Shown piece after piece: positions 1 to 9,187 of a stretch of DNA of 34,680 bases. The stretch comes from Snodgrassella alvi. Lineage in GTDB: Bacteria > Pseudomonadota > Gammaproteobacteria > Burkholderiales > Neisseriaceae. Each line of letters opens with the position of its first letter. Position 1 is the stretch's first letter. The notes below the pieces were generated by a model that made no database searches, had not been told where the DNA came from, and worked only from the letters and a program-made list of their open reading frames with translations. The translations under genes and the position numbers were made by a program. Location of the stretch: assembly GCF_002777745.1 (NCBI RefSeq), contig NZ_MEIO01000033.1, positions 1 to 34,680 on the forward strand, read 5' to 3'.

Positions 1-108
1 TGTTCGGGTTGTTCGGGTTGTTCGGGTTGTTCGGGTTGTTCGGGTTGTTCGGGTTGTTCGGGTTGTTCGGGTTGTTCGGGTTGTTCGGGTTGTTCGGGTT
101 GTTTGGAT
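1..108 (-). repeat. 9-bp tandem repeat encoding Pro-Asn-Asn
   Basis: Eleven perfect copies of tgttcgggt occupy bases 1-99, and a diverged copy (tgtttggat) follows at 100-108. On the coding minus strand each unit reads CCG-AAC-AAC, giving Pro-Asn-Asn in the autotransporter frame. The array is cut by the window edge, so the true copy number is unknown. Because the unit is 9 bp, gain or loss of copies keeps the frame and would only lengthen or shorten the linker between passenger and barrel. Confidence 0.95.
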
Positions 109-2494
109 CGTCAGGTTCTGCTAGTTGAGAGCGTAAATACCAGTTGCTGTTCTGGCCATTAATATTGCCTTTGTACAAATGATATTCGTAAGCACCAGCA
201 TCAATATGGTCGTTTTGCAGATTAAAGGCATTGTTGGTACTGTTACCTGTAATGTTGATAATTTCTATTCCATCGGTGGTGCCGGTATCTGCACCAAGTC
301 CGCCTATATTATTCATTCGAACTGTGGTTTGACCGGAGGCATTGCCATTGATAAACAATTTATCGGTTGCGCTGTTATTATCTTGAGATATGGTATCAAG
401 GGAAATTGTGCCATTGTTACCGATATAGTTGCCATTGATGGTTAAATGGTCACCTGCTTGATTATTGTTTAGGCTGATATTACCGGAATTTGTAATGTTG
501 CCGTTAATAGTTGTTTGATGTAGGGAGGGTGTGAGGGCTAGGGTTGCAGTAGGATTGATATTAAGGCTGCTGGTATTTAAGTTGCCGGTTAGGGTGAGTG
601 TGCTTTGTTGTTGGAGATTAATATTTTCCCAGTTGCGGATAGCGATATTTCCGGCCGTTCCGTTGCTGGTCGATGATCCAGTCAATGGCTGGCCGATATT
701 GAGTGTATCAATCATGCCATCTGTATTTTCGGTATCATCACCTCCGTCAAGTACGGTAATTGCTGATGTATCTGCTCCGCTGTTAATAGTTAAAGTATCA
801 CTGCCATTACCCAATGTGATTTCTCCTGTTACTTTGGATCCATTATTTAGGGTAACGATAGCGTTGTCATCAGCATCGCGGATGGCTATGCCTGAGGTGG
901 CTTCAATATTGGCCCCACTATTAAGTGTGATTGATGTGGTGGTTCCGGCGTTACCACTAGTATAAATACCTGCGCCTGTACCACCCTTTACGCTTCCTGC
1001 TATGGTAAGGGTGTTATTTCCATGTGCGGTTCGGTTGAGAACATCAATGCCGTCTAGCGCTCCAGAAATGGAACCATTTGTCTGATTGACGCTGATATCT
1101 GTAGCTGTTTGGTTGTTTTCTGTGTGGATGCCATATTGGTGTAGGCCTTGTATGGTGCCGGAGGTGGTGATTGAGGTGGAGCCGGTTCCGTTATTGATGA
1201 CGTATATACCGTTTAGGTTGGCGTTGATATTCTTTGCGTCGATGTTTAGGTTGCCTGCTGTATTTAAGTTTTGTGCAAATATACCGGTGCTATTGGCGGC
1301 GATAATATCATTACTGACAGTTATGGAGGTAATGCCTGTACCGTTGTTGGTGGTATATATGCCGTTCATTTTGGCATTTACGTTATCTGTTTTGATAATT
1401 AGGTCTTTGGTATTGCTTTTATTCTCAATATGAATGGCATCGCTGTTGGTTGCAGTTATGTTGCCTTTGGCTGTTATTAAGGTGGAACCGGTACCTTCAT
1501 TAGTTGCATAAATTCCGCTTTGGGAACCCTGTACATTATGTGTGTTGATGGTTAGATCCTTACCATGATTGAATGCGTATATGCCGTTTTGATTGGTTGC
1601 GGTTATGTTGCCTTCTGCTGTCACTGTTGTTGAACCTGTGCCGAAGTTTGCGGCGTAGATACCATTATTTTTGCCGTTAATGGTTTTGGTATTGATGGTT
1701 AGATCTGTTGCGGTGGGGTCGTTTTCTGCATAGATGGCGTCACTATTGGCGGAGGTGACATCACCATTGATGGTGATAGAGGTGGCACCGGTACCACTAT
1801 TTTTGAGGTAAAGCCCATTTTGACTGGCATTGATTGTTTCGGTTGTGACTGTCAGGTCTGTGGTGTTATTGTTATTTTGTGCATAGATACCATTGCTACC
1901 GCTGGAGGTGATGTCTGCTGTGGTGATAGATGTGGCACCTGTACCATAGTTTACTGCGTAGATTGCGTTTGTCTGGCTGTTAATGTTTTTGGTGTTGAGG
2001 GTGAGATTTGTGCCGGCGTTGCTCACTGAGATGCCAAAACCATTGGGTGTTGTCATATCTGTGGTTGTGGTTATGGATATTGCTGCGTTTTCTGAGTTAT
2101 TAAGGGAGTATATATTTTTTATATTTGTATTTTTTACTGTAACTGCCAGATCGCCAGCTCCAGAATTGTTCATGATGGTTAATGTGTTATTTAATGGGTT
2201 GTCGCTAGTTGAAATATTGACTGGATCTGTGTTGTCATTTGCGATATAGCCATCCTGATTGACGGTGTACCCGCTATATGTTGATGGAGACGAGTCTGTT
2301 TCTTTGGTAATGCAAATTTTATTAGAAGATGAGGTAGAGCAGTTGGCATATACTTCGCTTGTTGAGAAAGAGATTATGCCGATAATTGCCATTAATTGAG
2401 CCAATGTTGTTTTTCTGAAATCTGGCTTTGGCATGGATGCTGTAATATATGTTTTTGTTCTGATTTGCCATTTGGGGTGGTAAGTTTTATCCAT
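1..2494 (-). CDS. Pertactin-type autotransporter adhesin, N-terminal part (runs off left edge)
   Basis: An uninterrupted minus-strand frame of 831 codons starts at ATG 2494-2492, with AGGAAA just upstream as ribosome site, and is still open at base 1. It starts MDKTYHPKWQ, which resembles the extended signal peptides of large autotransporters. A hydrophobic stretch follows (LAQLMAIIGIISFSTSEVYA, cleavage likely after YA). Residues about 175-460 are imperfect repeats of about 51 residues, rich in Asn, Thr, Gly and Ser, as expected of a beta-helix passenger. Residues about 700-795 match the pertactin-like end of a passenger (ATDKLFINGNASG, later GNINGQNSNWYLRS). From about residue 796 the chain becomes Pro-Asn-Asn repeats, a linker before the beta-barrel. 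The barrel itself is outside the window. Likely role: surface adhesion or host interaction, secreted by type V secretion. Family call is firm; the ligand is unknown. Confidence 0.9.
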   Translation of the reverse strand, partial: MDKTYHPKWQIRTKTYITASMPKPDFRKTTLAQLMAIIGIISFSTSEVYANCSTSSSNKICITKETDSSPSTYSGYTVNQDGYIANDNTDPVNISTSDNPLNNTLTIMNNSGAGDLAVTVKNTNIKNIYSLNNSENAAISITTTTDMTTPNGFGISVSNAGTNLTLNTKNINSQTNAIYAVNYGTGATSITTADITSSGSNGIYAQNNNNTTDLTVTTETINASQNGLYLKNSGTGATSITINGDVTSANSDAIYAENDPTATDLTINTKTINGKNNGIYAANFGTGSTTVTAEGNITATNQNGIYAFNHGKDLTINTHNVQGSQSGIYATNEGTGSTLITAKGNITATNSDAIHIENKSNTKDLIIKTDNVNAKMNGIYTTNNGTGITSITVSNDIIAANSTGIFAQNLNTAGNLNIDAKNINANLNGIYVINNGTGSTSITTSGTIQGLHQYGIHTENNQTATDISVNQTNGSISGALDGIDVLNRTAHGNNTLTIAGSVKGGTGAGIYTSGNAGTTTSITLNSGANIEATSGIAIRDADDNAIVTLNNGSKVTGEITLGNGSDTLTINSGADTSAITVLDGGDDTENTDGMIDTLNIGQPLTGSSTSNGTAGNIAIRNWENINLQQQSTLTLTGNLNTSSLNINPTATLALTPSLHQTTINGNITNSGNISLNNNQAGDHLTINGNYIGNNGTISLDTISQDNNSATDKLFINGNASGQTTVRMNNIGGLGADTGTTDGIEIINITGNSTNNAFNLQNDHIDAGAYEYHLYKGNINGQNSNWYLRSQLAEPDDPNNPNNPNNPNNPNNPNNPNNPNNPNNPNNPNNPN
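1110..1970 (-). repeat. Imperfect ~51-residue passenger repeats in the autotransporter
   Basis: On the minus strand the protein repeats a pattern of the form NGIYA-N-GTG-TSIT-G-ITATNSDAIYAEN-TDLTI-TK-I about every 49-51 residues, some five to six times. Examples begin NGLYLKNSGTGATSIT, NGIYAANFGTGSTTVT, SGIYATNEGTGSTLIT and NGIYTTNNGTGITSIT. The copies differ clearly at DNA level, so this is an old protein repeat rather than a fresh duplication. Boundaries are approximate. Confidence 0.8.
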
Positions 2495-3504
2495 TTGAGT
2501 TTCCTGATTCCGTATGCTGAAGTTGTGCTGCCAGGGAAATATCTAGTCTGAGATAAGCCAATGTAAAGCTTTATAAATTAAATCTGCTTGTTGTATTCGA
2601 CTACAAAGCTGGTTATTAGTCAAAATGTAAATTATTGAATTAATTTAAGAAAATATTATTTTTATTAATTTAAGTTTTTAGATGTTATTTTTAGTAGGTT
2701 TTATTTGTATGTTTTTATTGGCTGATTGCTGAATGTGGTTATCTTAATTATTACTGTATAGAGGTTGAGTTAATTTGGTGGATATCATGTTGTTTAATTT
2801 TGGTTTAATTTTTTAGTATTTTTTTACTTAATTTGTAGTGTGATTAATGCTGATATCTGCTTTGTTTTTCTTCAGATTTAGAAATTGATGGTTGATGCTA
2901 TTGTGTTATCTAGATGTAAATATATTTGTGGTGGGGTATTGCCAGAATTATTTTTCTAAATAGTTTATGTATTTGAGTTGGTAATGAGGCTGGAAATGAT
3001 TTTCGGAAGTTTATGTGATAGATCGGCAGAATATGGTGAAGTTGCCGATTTTAGATAGGATTGCTGATGTGAGTTGTTTGTAAGGCTGTTTATTTTTGCT
3101 GTATTAGGGCTGTATTTATTGGTTGTGCGTGTTTATATATATGAAGGGGTGCGGGCTGCTTTTTGGTATGTTGGTTACTGTAGATGGTTTATGTATTAGT
3201 TAGTTTGGATAAGAATATATAACCGGATTTTGGGGGATATTTGTGTGAGATTTAATGGTTAAGGATATATGGTGTTTATCAGTTAGTTGTTTATTGTGCA
3301 ATTTTTGTGAGTGTATGTTGGTGATGCTGTTTTTAAGGATATGTTGGTTGGTTATGGTATCGGGCGCAGGTGGTTTGCGTGTTAAAATGGATATTTTGGA
3401 TTAGAATAAGTAGTTATTTTCTGGTTGATTAATGTCACAGCTAGGCTAATGTTTTTGTTTGGTGGCTACAGGAAAAAACTAATTATTATGGTATAGGAAT
3501 GCAT
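2495..3504. other. Non-coding spacer, strongly G/T-rich on the plus strand
   Basis: About 1 kb separates the divergent autotransporter and lysS starts. I find no credible gene or RNA in it. It must hold both promoters, but I could place neither with confidence. On the minus strand TTGACT followed 17 bases later by TCGAAT (roughly 2600-2630) is one weak candidate for the autotransporter. C is strikingly rare on the plus strand: bases 3061-3120 hold about 16 G and 4 C by eye. Confidence 0.6.
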
Positions 3505-5028
3505 ATGAGTGAACAACATAATGCGTCGGTTGGTGGCGCACGCGAAGAGCAACTGGATGAAAATCAGATTATGGCAAACCGTCGCGATAAGTTGACGGCA
3601 ATTCGTACACAGGGTATTGCGTTTCCAAATGACTTTAAGCGTGATGCTTTTGCTGGTGATCTGCATGAGCAGTATGAGCAGTTTGATAAAGATGTTCTGG
3701 CTGAAAGGGCTATTCCAGTTAAGGTTGCGGGTCGTATTATGTTGAAGCGTCATATGGGTAAAGCCAGTTTTGCCACGATTCAGGATATGACCGGACGTAT
3801 TCAGCTATATGTTAATAATCAGGGTGTGGGTGAGCAGGTACATGATGCGTTTAAACACTGGGATCTAGGAGATATTGTTGGCGCAGAAGGTGAGCTGATG
3901 AAAACTAATCATGGTGAGCTGACTGTACGGGTATCATCTCTGCGCCTGCTTACTAAATCGTTACGTCCATTACCAGATAAGTTCCATGGGTTGGCTGATC
4001 AGGAGCAGAAATATCGGCAGCGTTATGTGGATTTGATTACTAATGAGCAGACGCGGGATACTTTTGTGAAGCGCAGCCGGATCATTCAGGCGGTTCGTAA
4101 TGTGATGGTTGGTGAGCGTTATCTGGAAGTGGAGACGCCTATGATGCACCCTATTCCGGGTGGTGCAACGGCAAAACCGTTTGTAACACATCATAATGCT
4201 CTGGATATGGATTTATTTCTACGGGTAGCACCTGAGCTTTATTTGAAACGGCTGGTTGTGGGAGGGCTGGAGCGTGTATTTGAAATTAACCGCAATTTCC
4301 GCAATGAAGGTATGAGTACGCGTCATAATCCAGAATTTACTATGATGGAATTCTATGAAGCTTATGGCGATTACCGGCGTATGATGGATATGACGGAAAA
4401 GGTGATTCGTACGGCTGCTATTGAGGCTACTGGTAGTGCGGTAGTGAGTTATAACGGTAAGGAGGTGGATTTAAGCCAGCCGTTTGCGCGGATGACTATT
4501 GTGGAGGCAATCAAACATTTTAATCCGCAATATGCTGATGAGCAGTTGGCAGATGAGGTATGGCTGAAATCTGAAATTAAAAAGCTGGGCGGGTCTTTAC
4601 CTGTAGCGCAGGGGCTGGGCAGCTTACAGCTGGCACTGTTTGAGGAATGTGCTGAAGCCCAATTATGGCAACCGACATTTATTGTTGACTATCCGGTAGA
4701 GGTATCACCACTGGCACGGGCTTCTGATACTAAACCTGGTTTAACTGAACGTTTTGAGTTGTTTGTGGTTGGGCGTGAACTGGCTAATGGCTATTCGGAA
4801 TTGAATGACTCAGAGGATCAGGCTGCACGTTTTAGAGCTCAGGTGGCACAGTTGGATGCGGGGGATGATGAGGCTATGCACTATGATGCGGATTACATTC
4901 GTGCCATGGAGTATGGTTTGCCGCCAACCGGTGGTTGTGGCATTGGAATGGATCGTTTGATAATGTTGCTGACGGACGCGCAGACAATACGCGATGTGAT
5001 TCTATTCCCACAAATGCGTTTAGAGTAA
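3505..5028 (+). CDS. lysS: Lysyl-tRNA synthetase, class II
   Basis: Charges tRNA-Lys with lysine in the cytoplasm. The 507-residue product has the usual LysRS layout: an N-terminal OB-fold anticodon-binding domain (about residues 60-145, with [19 protein letters not shown]), then the class II catalytic core. Motif 1 is around RYVDLI and YLEVETPMM, motif 2 is [20 protein letters not shown], and motif 3 is [12 protein letters not shown] near the end. I chose ATG 3505 (MSEQ) rather than ATG 3499 because AGGA at 3495-3498 sits 6 bases before 3505 but touches 3499. It is single and monocistronic-looking, followed by a hairpin terminator. Length and motifs are normal for the family. Confidence 0.97.
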   Translation: MSEQHNASVGGAREEQLDENQIMANRRDKLTAIRTQGIAFPNDFKRDAFAGDLHEQYEQFDKDVLAERAIPVKVAGRIMLKRHMGKASFATIQDMTGRIQLYVNNQGVGEQVHDAFKHWDLGDIVGAEGELMKTNHGELTVRVSSLRLLTKSLRPLPDKFHGLADQEQKYRQRYVDLITNEQTRDTFVKRSRIIQAVRNVMVGERYLEVETPMMHPIPGGATAKPFVTHHNALDMDLFLRVAPELYLKRLVVGGLERVFEINRNFRNEGMSTRHNPEFTMMEFYEAYGDYRRMMDMTEKVIRTAAIEATGSAVVSYNGKEVDLSQPFARMTIVEAIKHFNPQYADEQLADEVWLKSEIKKLGGSLPVAQGLGSLQLALFEECAEAQLWQPTFIVDYPVEVSPLARASDTKPGLTERFELFVVGRELANGYSELNDSEDQAARFRAQVAQLDAGDDEAMHYDADYIRAMEYGLPPTGGCGIGMDRLIMLLTDAQTIRDVILFPQMRLE

Positions 5029-5044
5029 AGAAGTATAACGAAGT

Positions 5045-5082
5045 AAAGCCGCCGGACATGCTCCGTGTGGCTTTTGGTTTTT
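5045..5082. terminator. Probable terminator between lysS and fxsA
   Basis: AAAGCC(5045-5050)...CGGA pairs with TCCG...GGCTTT (to 5074), followed by TTTTGGTTTTT. It lies directly between the convergent lysS and fxsA stops. The T-rich tail is on the lysS side; the AAAG arm could also serve the other direction. Confidence 0.65.
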
Positions 5083-5092
5083 AGTAATCAGA

Positions 5093-5554
5093 TTATCTGG
5101 GTGGCAGATGTTGCTGCCCTTCGGAATGATGTTTCTGTCTGTTGTCGTTTTCTACGGTGAATTCACCTTCGATAATATCGTTTTGATCTGATTGTGGTGC
5201 GCGGGAAAAAGGATGGCTGCTGGCGCTGGTTAAGGGTTTACCTTTGATGGGCAGCAGTAGCAGGGCGGCGAATATATCAGATACAAATCCGGGGCTGATA
5301 AGCATGATGGCTGCCAGTACGTAACGCAGTGGCCATAATAACTGGTAGATGGATACATTGCTGCCGGTGCGGATGGTAGCTACGGCAAGAAATAAGCCAG
5401 ACAGGCCGATATTACGCAACATAAATACACCGCATGCACTGGATAGTATGATGAGAAGTAATGTCCAGCCACCGCCAATCAGATTACTAACCAGAATAAT
5501 GGAAATAACTTCCATTGCTGCCAGTATCAGTAATGCCCAACCTATATATCGCAT
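5093..5554 (-). CDS. fxsA: FxsA family cytoplasmic membrane protein
   Basis: A 153-residue membrane protein of the FxsA family. The start MRYIGWALLILAAMEVISII and the segment ISPGFVSDIFAALLLLP are family hallmarks. Three to four hydrophobic segments fall roughly at residues 2-22, 26-46, 68-90 and 88-105. The C-terminal tail is hydrophilic and contains IIEGEF, as is common in the family. In E. coli the fxsA name comes from suppression of F exclusion of phage T7; the normal cell role is not known. ATG 5554 is preceded by AAGGGAAA. It converges with lysS and shares the terminator between them. Confidence 0.85.
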   Translation of the reverse strand: MRYIGWALLILAAMEVISIILVSNLIGGGWTLLLIILSSACGVFMLRNIGLSGLFLAVATIRTGSNVSIYQLLWPLRYVLAAIMLISPGFVSDIFAALLLLPIKGKPLTSASSHPFSRAPQSDQNDIIEGEFTVENDNRQKHHSEGQQHLPPR

Positions 5555-5762
5555 CTAAGTTTCCCTTTTTAGCTATAACAACTTTTATAGATGGTTGCAG
5601 GATTGGGTAATTCAATATGTCAGATTATAAAATGGACATCTGTACCTGTTGGCAGGGCGCTCTGGTGGCTGGCAGGTATAAGGGAAAGCTGTGTTAATAT
5701 CAAATGCAGGGTAACTAAGCCCGTTATGCTATACGGATTATTATTAGGATTGTGATAGATTA

Positions 5763-6503
5763 ATGATACAGATATGGAAGTTGTACGGGATATTGTGGCG
5801 GTTTGGTTTATGTTTAATCCCATGTATGGGATTGTTATTGGGTGGATGTAAGAGTAACAGTGTATCAAGCAGGGCACCGGTAATGAATGGTAGTGCACAA
5901 AATGGTTTTTACCGTGTGCAGCGTGGAGATACTTTATACCGGATTGGTTTACGCTTTAATCAGAATGTGAATACGCTGGTACGCTGGAATAATCTGGCTA
6001 ATGCTAATGCAATTGAGGTGGGGCAACTGATTCGTGTGCGCAAGCCGGCAGCGGTGTCAGGCCGTCCGGCTGGAGTAAAACCGCCGTCTGGCCGTGTTGC
6101 AGGTCAGTCTGAAGCAGTGGCTACCAGTACGGCAACTCCTGATATTCGTTTGCAATGGCCGGTACGCGGAAAGGTAATCAGTATGTTTAATGGCCAGACG
6201 CAAAAAGGTATTGATATTGCTGGTAGCCGTGGTACACCAGTTAAGGCTGCGGCTGCGGGTACGGTGCAGTATGCTGGTGATGAGTTACGTGGATATGGCA
6301 GACTGGTGCTGATTAAACATACTAATAGTACGATGACTGCTTATGCATACAATGATTCGTTGAAAGTGCGTAATGGGCAGAGTGTGCAGGCCGGGCAGAC
6401 GATTGCAACGATGGGTGACAGTGGTACGACTGGGGTAAAACTGCATTTTGAGGTAAGGGTGAATAGTCAGGCAGTTAATCCGTTGCGGTACTTGTCTGAT
6501 TAG
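5763..6503 (+). CDS. nlpD: NlpD-like lipoprotein: LysM plus degenerate LytM (M23) domain
   Basis: A 246-residue lipoprotein. A signal peptide ends in a lipobox LLGGC with Cys29. A LysM domain at about residues 47-93 (FYRVQRGDTLYRIGLRF) binds peptidoglycan. An M23/LytM fold covers about 130-246 (ends LHFEVRVNSQAVNPLRYL). The zinc site is broken: the first His of HxGxD is Gln147 (QKGID, Asp151 kept), the AYAH His is Tyr196, and the HxH pair keeps only His228 (Lys226 precedes). E. coli NlpD is degenerate in the same places and works as an activator of amidase AmiC in daughter-cell separation, so that role is inferred here. No strong ribosome site is visible before ATG 5763. NlpD is often next to rpoS in other bacteria; here it is not. 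Confidence 0.88.
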   Translation: MIQIWKLYGILWRFGLCLIPCMGLLLGGCKSNSVSSRAPVMNGSAQNGFYRVQRGDTLYRIGLRFNQNVNTLVRWNNLANANAIEVGQLIRVRKPAAVSGRPAGVKPPSGRVAGQSEAVATSTATPDIRLQWPVRGKVISMFNGQTQKGIDIAGSRGTPVKAAAAGTVQYAGDELRGYGRLVLIKHTNSTMTAYAYNDSLKVRNGQSVQAGQTIATMGDSGTTGVKLHFEVRVNSQAVNPLRYLSD

Positions 6504-6561
6504 AAATGCTAGCTGGTGTTGGTGGTTTTTATTAATGGGCAGGTACTGTTTAGCCGGTAGG

Positions 6562-6588
6562 TTGATGGCAATGGTTTTATTTTATAAT
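6562..6588 (+). promoter_or_regulatory. Candidate promoter for rsmA
   Basis: TTGATG at 6562-6567 and a perfect TATAAT at 6583-6588, separated by 15 bases, lie 24 bases before the rsmA start. The -10 is consensus, but the spacer is shorter than the usual 16-18, so the -35 assignment is uncertain. Confidence 0.45.
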
Positions 6589-6611
6589 AGGGCAAATTTG
6601 AAGGAAGTGAT

Positions 6612-7439
6612 ATGAAAGAACATCGTGCCCGTAAACGCTTTGGCCAGAATTTCTTGCAGGATAAAAGTATTATTCAGGATATTGTGCGTGCGGTGCGCCC
6701 ACAGCCGGAAGATACTGTGCTTGAAATTGGTCCGGGACTGGCTGCAATTACGGCACCTCTGGCCGCAGCTGTTAAGAAGCTGCATGTAATTGAGATTGAC
6801 CGTGATATTGTGGCGCATTTACGTACTTTGCCATTTGCATCCAAACTGGTTATTCATGAAGGTGATGTATTGCAGTTTGATTTTGCTAGTGTACCTGGCA
6901 GAAAAAAAATTGTGGGTAATTTACCTTATAATATTTCTACGCCATTGTTATTTCGCTTTGGTCAATATGCTGATGACATTGTTGATATGCACTTTATGCT
7001 GCAAAAAGAAGTGGTTGAGAGAATGGTGGCAGGTGCGGGTAGTAATGACTACGGTCGTTTGAGTGTGATGTTGCAGTACTTTTTTGAGATGGAAAGTTTG
7101 CTTGATGTGCCACCACAGGCATTTACTCCTGCGCCGAAGGTAGATTCTGCGGTGGTAAGGATGATTCCACAGTGCGGTCGTATTGGAATTGCGCAGGATT
7201 TTAATCATTTTTCTGCTCTGGTCAAACAGGCTTTTCAACAGCGACGTAAAACCATTCATAATAATTTGAAGGGATGGGTGGAGGATGCAACATTAATGGC
7301 AGTAGGAATTGATCCTAGCTGTCGGCCTGAGCGAATTACGCCAGAGCTTTATGTGGCATTAAGTAATTATTTGTTGCAAAACGGTGTATCTATCGGAATG
7401 GTTGATGCAGACAGTTCCAGGATGTGGGGGAATACATGA
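6612..7439 (+). CDS. rsmA: 16S rRNA (adenine-1518/1519-N6,N6)-dimethyltransferase
   Basis: RsmA (KsgA) dimethylates two adjacent adenines near the 3' end of 16S rRNA, using S-adenosylmethionine, late in 30S assembly. The 275-residue product opens with the family signature [10 protein letters not shown], has the SAM-binding motif [11 protein letters not shown] (residues 37-47; the common form is GPGLGALT) and the catalytic NLPYNIS around Asn103. The C-terminal helical part carries [17 protein letters not shown] 6612 is preceded by GAAGGAAGTGAT. Its TGA stop overlaps the start of the next gene in an ATGA, so the two are probably translationally coupled. Confidence 0.96.
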   Translation: MKEHRARKRFGQNFLQDKSIIQDIVRAVRPQPEDTVLEIGPGLAAITAPLAAAVKKLHVIEIDRDIVAHLRTLPFASKLVIHEGDVLQFDFASVPGRKKIVGNLPYNISTPLLFRFGQYADDIVDMHFMLQKEVVERMVAGAGSNDYGRLSVMLQYFFEMESLLDVPPQAFTPAPKVDSAVVRMIPQCGRIGIAQDFNHFSALVKQAFQQRRKTIHNNLKGWVEDATLMAVGIDPSCRPERITPELYVALSNYLLQNGVSIGMVDADSSRMWGNT

Positions 7440-8164
7440 TTGAATTTAAAAATGTCCATAAATGGTTTAAGGATTTGCATGTTATTAATGGGGTAAATCT
7501 GAGTGTTGCTCAAGGGGAAGTGGTGGTTGTGTGTGGCCCATCCGGTAGTGGCAAATCTACGTTGATTCGTACTGTAAATCAGCTGGAAAAAATTCAGCAG
7601 GGTGAAATCTGGGTGGACGGGATTAATGTTGCTGATCCGAAAGCCGATTTAAATTGGGTGCGTACTGAGGTTGGATTTGTATTTCAGCATTTTAATCTGT
7701 ACCCACATCTGACAGTTCTGGAAAATATTATTTTGTCACCGATGAAGGTGAAAAAACAAAGCCGTACAGAGGCTGAAGCTAAGGCACAGGAACTTTTGGC
7801 TAAGGTGGGGCTTGCACATAAATGTGATGCTTTCCCGCAGCAGTTATCCGGCGGGCAGCAGCAACGGGTAGCAATTGCACGTGGTTTGGCCATGGAACCA
7901 CGGGTAATGCTGTTTGATGAACCTACTTCAGCCTTAGACCCCGAAATGATTGGTGAAGTGCTAAAGGTAATGAAGGACTTGGCACTCAGTGGCATGACAA
8001 TGATGGTGGTAACTCATGAGATGGGTTTTGCTCGTGAAGTTGCAGATAGGATAGTATTTATTGATCATGGTGAAATTGTTGAAGAGGCTGCTCCAGAAGA
8101 GTTTTTCCAGCGGCCACAGCATGAACGTGCTCGACAGTTTTTGAATCAGTTGTTAACGCATTAG
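7436..8164 (+). CDS. Polar amino-acid ABC transporter ATP-binding protein (GlnQ/HisP type)
   Basis: A 242-residue ABC ATPase of the polar amino acid uptake family. Walker A is GPSGSGKST (34-42), the signature is LSGGQQQRV (about 137-145), Walker B is VMLFDEP (about 157-163), and the H-loop lies in VVTHEMGFA. The best matches from memory are GlnQ, AapP and HisP. I chose ATG 7436, which shares the ATGA with the rsmA stop and has GGGGGA upstream; an upstream GTG at 7424 is possible but less attractive. No permease or binding protein gene is in the window, so its membrane partners must be elsewhere and the substrate cannot be named. A strong terminator follows. Confidence 0.9.
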   Translation: MIEFKNVHKWFKDLHVINGVNLSVAQGEVVVVCGPSGSGKSTLIRTVNQLEKIQQGEIWVDGINVADPKADLNWVRTEVGFVFQHFNLYPHLTVLENIILSPMKVKKQSRTEAEAKAQELLAKVGLAHKCDAFPQQLSGGQQQRVAIARGLAMEPRVMLFDEPTSALDPEMIGEVLKVMKDLALSGMTMMVVTHEMGFAREVADRIVFIDHGEIVEEAAPEEFFQRPQHERARQFLNQLLTH

Positions 8165-8228
8165 TATTGTGTTGTGACTGGATAGAGATAGGTTGATTGA
8201 TAGACAGTCTGTAATAGATTATCCATAT

Positions 8229-8265
8229 AGCCCCTTTTCATTGATGTGATAGGGGCTTTTTATTT
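8229..8265 (+). terminator. Rho-independent terminator after rsmA-ABC ATPase
   Basis: AGCCCCT (8229-8235) pairs perfectly with AGGGGCT (8251-8257), with a 15-base loop, followed by TTTTTATTT. It ends the rsmA operon about 65 bases after the ABC ATPase stop. Confidence 0.88.
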
Positions 8266-8353
8266 GTATGGAATTTTATATAAGGAGTAAATTTACATAG
8301 GTAATTATTAAACTGAACAGTTTTATGTGCGGTATTTTTAACATTTATTTGAG

Positions 8354-9187
8354 TCAGTAACCCAAGCGTTGGCATATGGTAGAAACAAGCCCCGCCTGAT
8401 TAAGGGTATAAAAATGTAAACTGGGTGCACCCTGTTGTAGTAAATGGTCGCACATCTCGGTTACTACATCTAGCCCCAGTGCTTTAATTGATGCAGTATC
8501 GTCAGCGTAGGACTGAAGTTTTAGACGTAACCAGCGTGGAATTTCTGCACCACATGTTTCAGAAAAACGAGCCAATTTGGAGAAGCTGGCAATGGGCATT
8601 ATGCCTGGGATAATGGGAATATTCACTCCACGACTCTGTACTTCATCTACAAACCAGAAATAGCTATCTGTATTGAAAAAGTATTGGGTAATAGCTGAAT
8701 CAGCACCAGCCTGGCATTTGCGCACAAAGTGGTTGATATCGTCTTCGGCACTGCGGGATTGCGGGTGAAATTCGGGGTACGCAGCGATTTCTATATGAAA
8801 CCAGTCACCAAATTCCTGACGGATGAGTCCAACCAATTCATTGGCATAGCGTAAGCCTTGATGTCCGAAGCCTACGCCGGAGGGAACGTCGCCGCGTAAT
8901 GCTACGATATGGCGGATACCCATGTTTTTGTAGGTTTGAAGCAGGCTGGTCATTTCTTCACGGCTGGCACCAATACAGGCTAGATGAGGTGCGGCAGCTA
9001 CGCCTTCATTCATGATATCAGTAATGGTTTGCAGCGTACCGGCGCGGGTAGCTCCACCTGCGCCGTAGGTACATGAAAAATATTCAGGTTGATATTGACT
9101 TAGCTGCTTGCGGGTAATGGCAAGTTTACGCCGGCCTTCTTCTGTACGTGGCGGGAAAAATTCAAAGCTCAGTGGGGTGAAACTCAT
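8354..9187 (-). CDS. metF: 5,10-methylenetetrahydrofolate reductase
   Basis: Reduces 5,10-methylene-THF to 5-methyl-THF, the methyl donor for methionine synthesis; FAD enzyme of the cytoplasm. The 277-residue product is a standard bacterial MetF. SFEFFPPRT at residues 7-15 includes the catalytic Glu, and SCTYGAGGATRAGT, HIVALRGDVP, EIAAYPEFHPQS, AGADSAITQYFFN and IIPGIMPI are all family blocks. GAGAGG lies about 10 bases upstream of ATG 9187. The 157-bp gap to ntrX would hold its promoter, but I see no convincing MetJ or MetR site there. Confidence 0.96.
   Translation of the reverse strand: MSFTPLSFEFFPPRTEEGRRKLAITRKQLSQYQPEYFSCTYGAGGATRAGTLQTITDIMNEGVAAAPHLACIGASREEMTSLLQTYKNMGIRHIVALRGDVPSGVGFGHQGLRYANELVGLIRQEFGDWFHIEIAAYPEFHPQSRSAEDDINHFVRKCQAGADSAITQYFFNTDSYFWFVDEVQSRGVNIPIIPGIMPIASFSKLARFSETCGAEIPRWLRLKLQSYADDTASIKALGLDVVTEMCDHLLQQGAPSLHFYTLNQAGLVSTICQRLGY

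Noticed and set aside
1-108. CRISPR-like array
   Set aside because: The 9-bp units are contiguous with no spacers and encode a Pro-Asn-Asn linker.
1045-1060. Possible Neisseria DNA uptake sequence (ATGCCGTCT)
   Set aside because: Only ATGCCGTCT matches; it continues AGCG rather than GAA and lies inside a coding repeat. I saw no full uptake sequence in the window.
179-2249. Several plus-strand frames of 69-144 codons
   Set aside because: They lie opposite the autotransporter frame, have no ribosome sites, and their sequence is the reverse reading of Asn/Thr-rich repeats.
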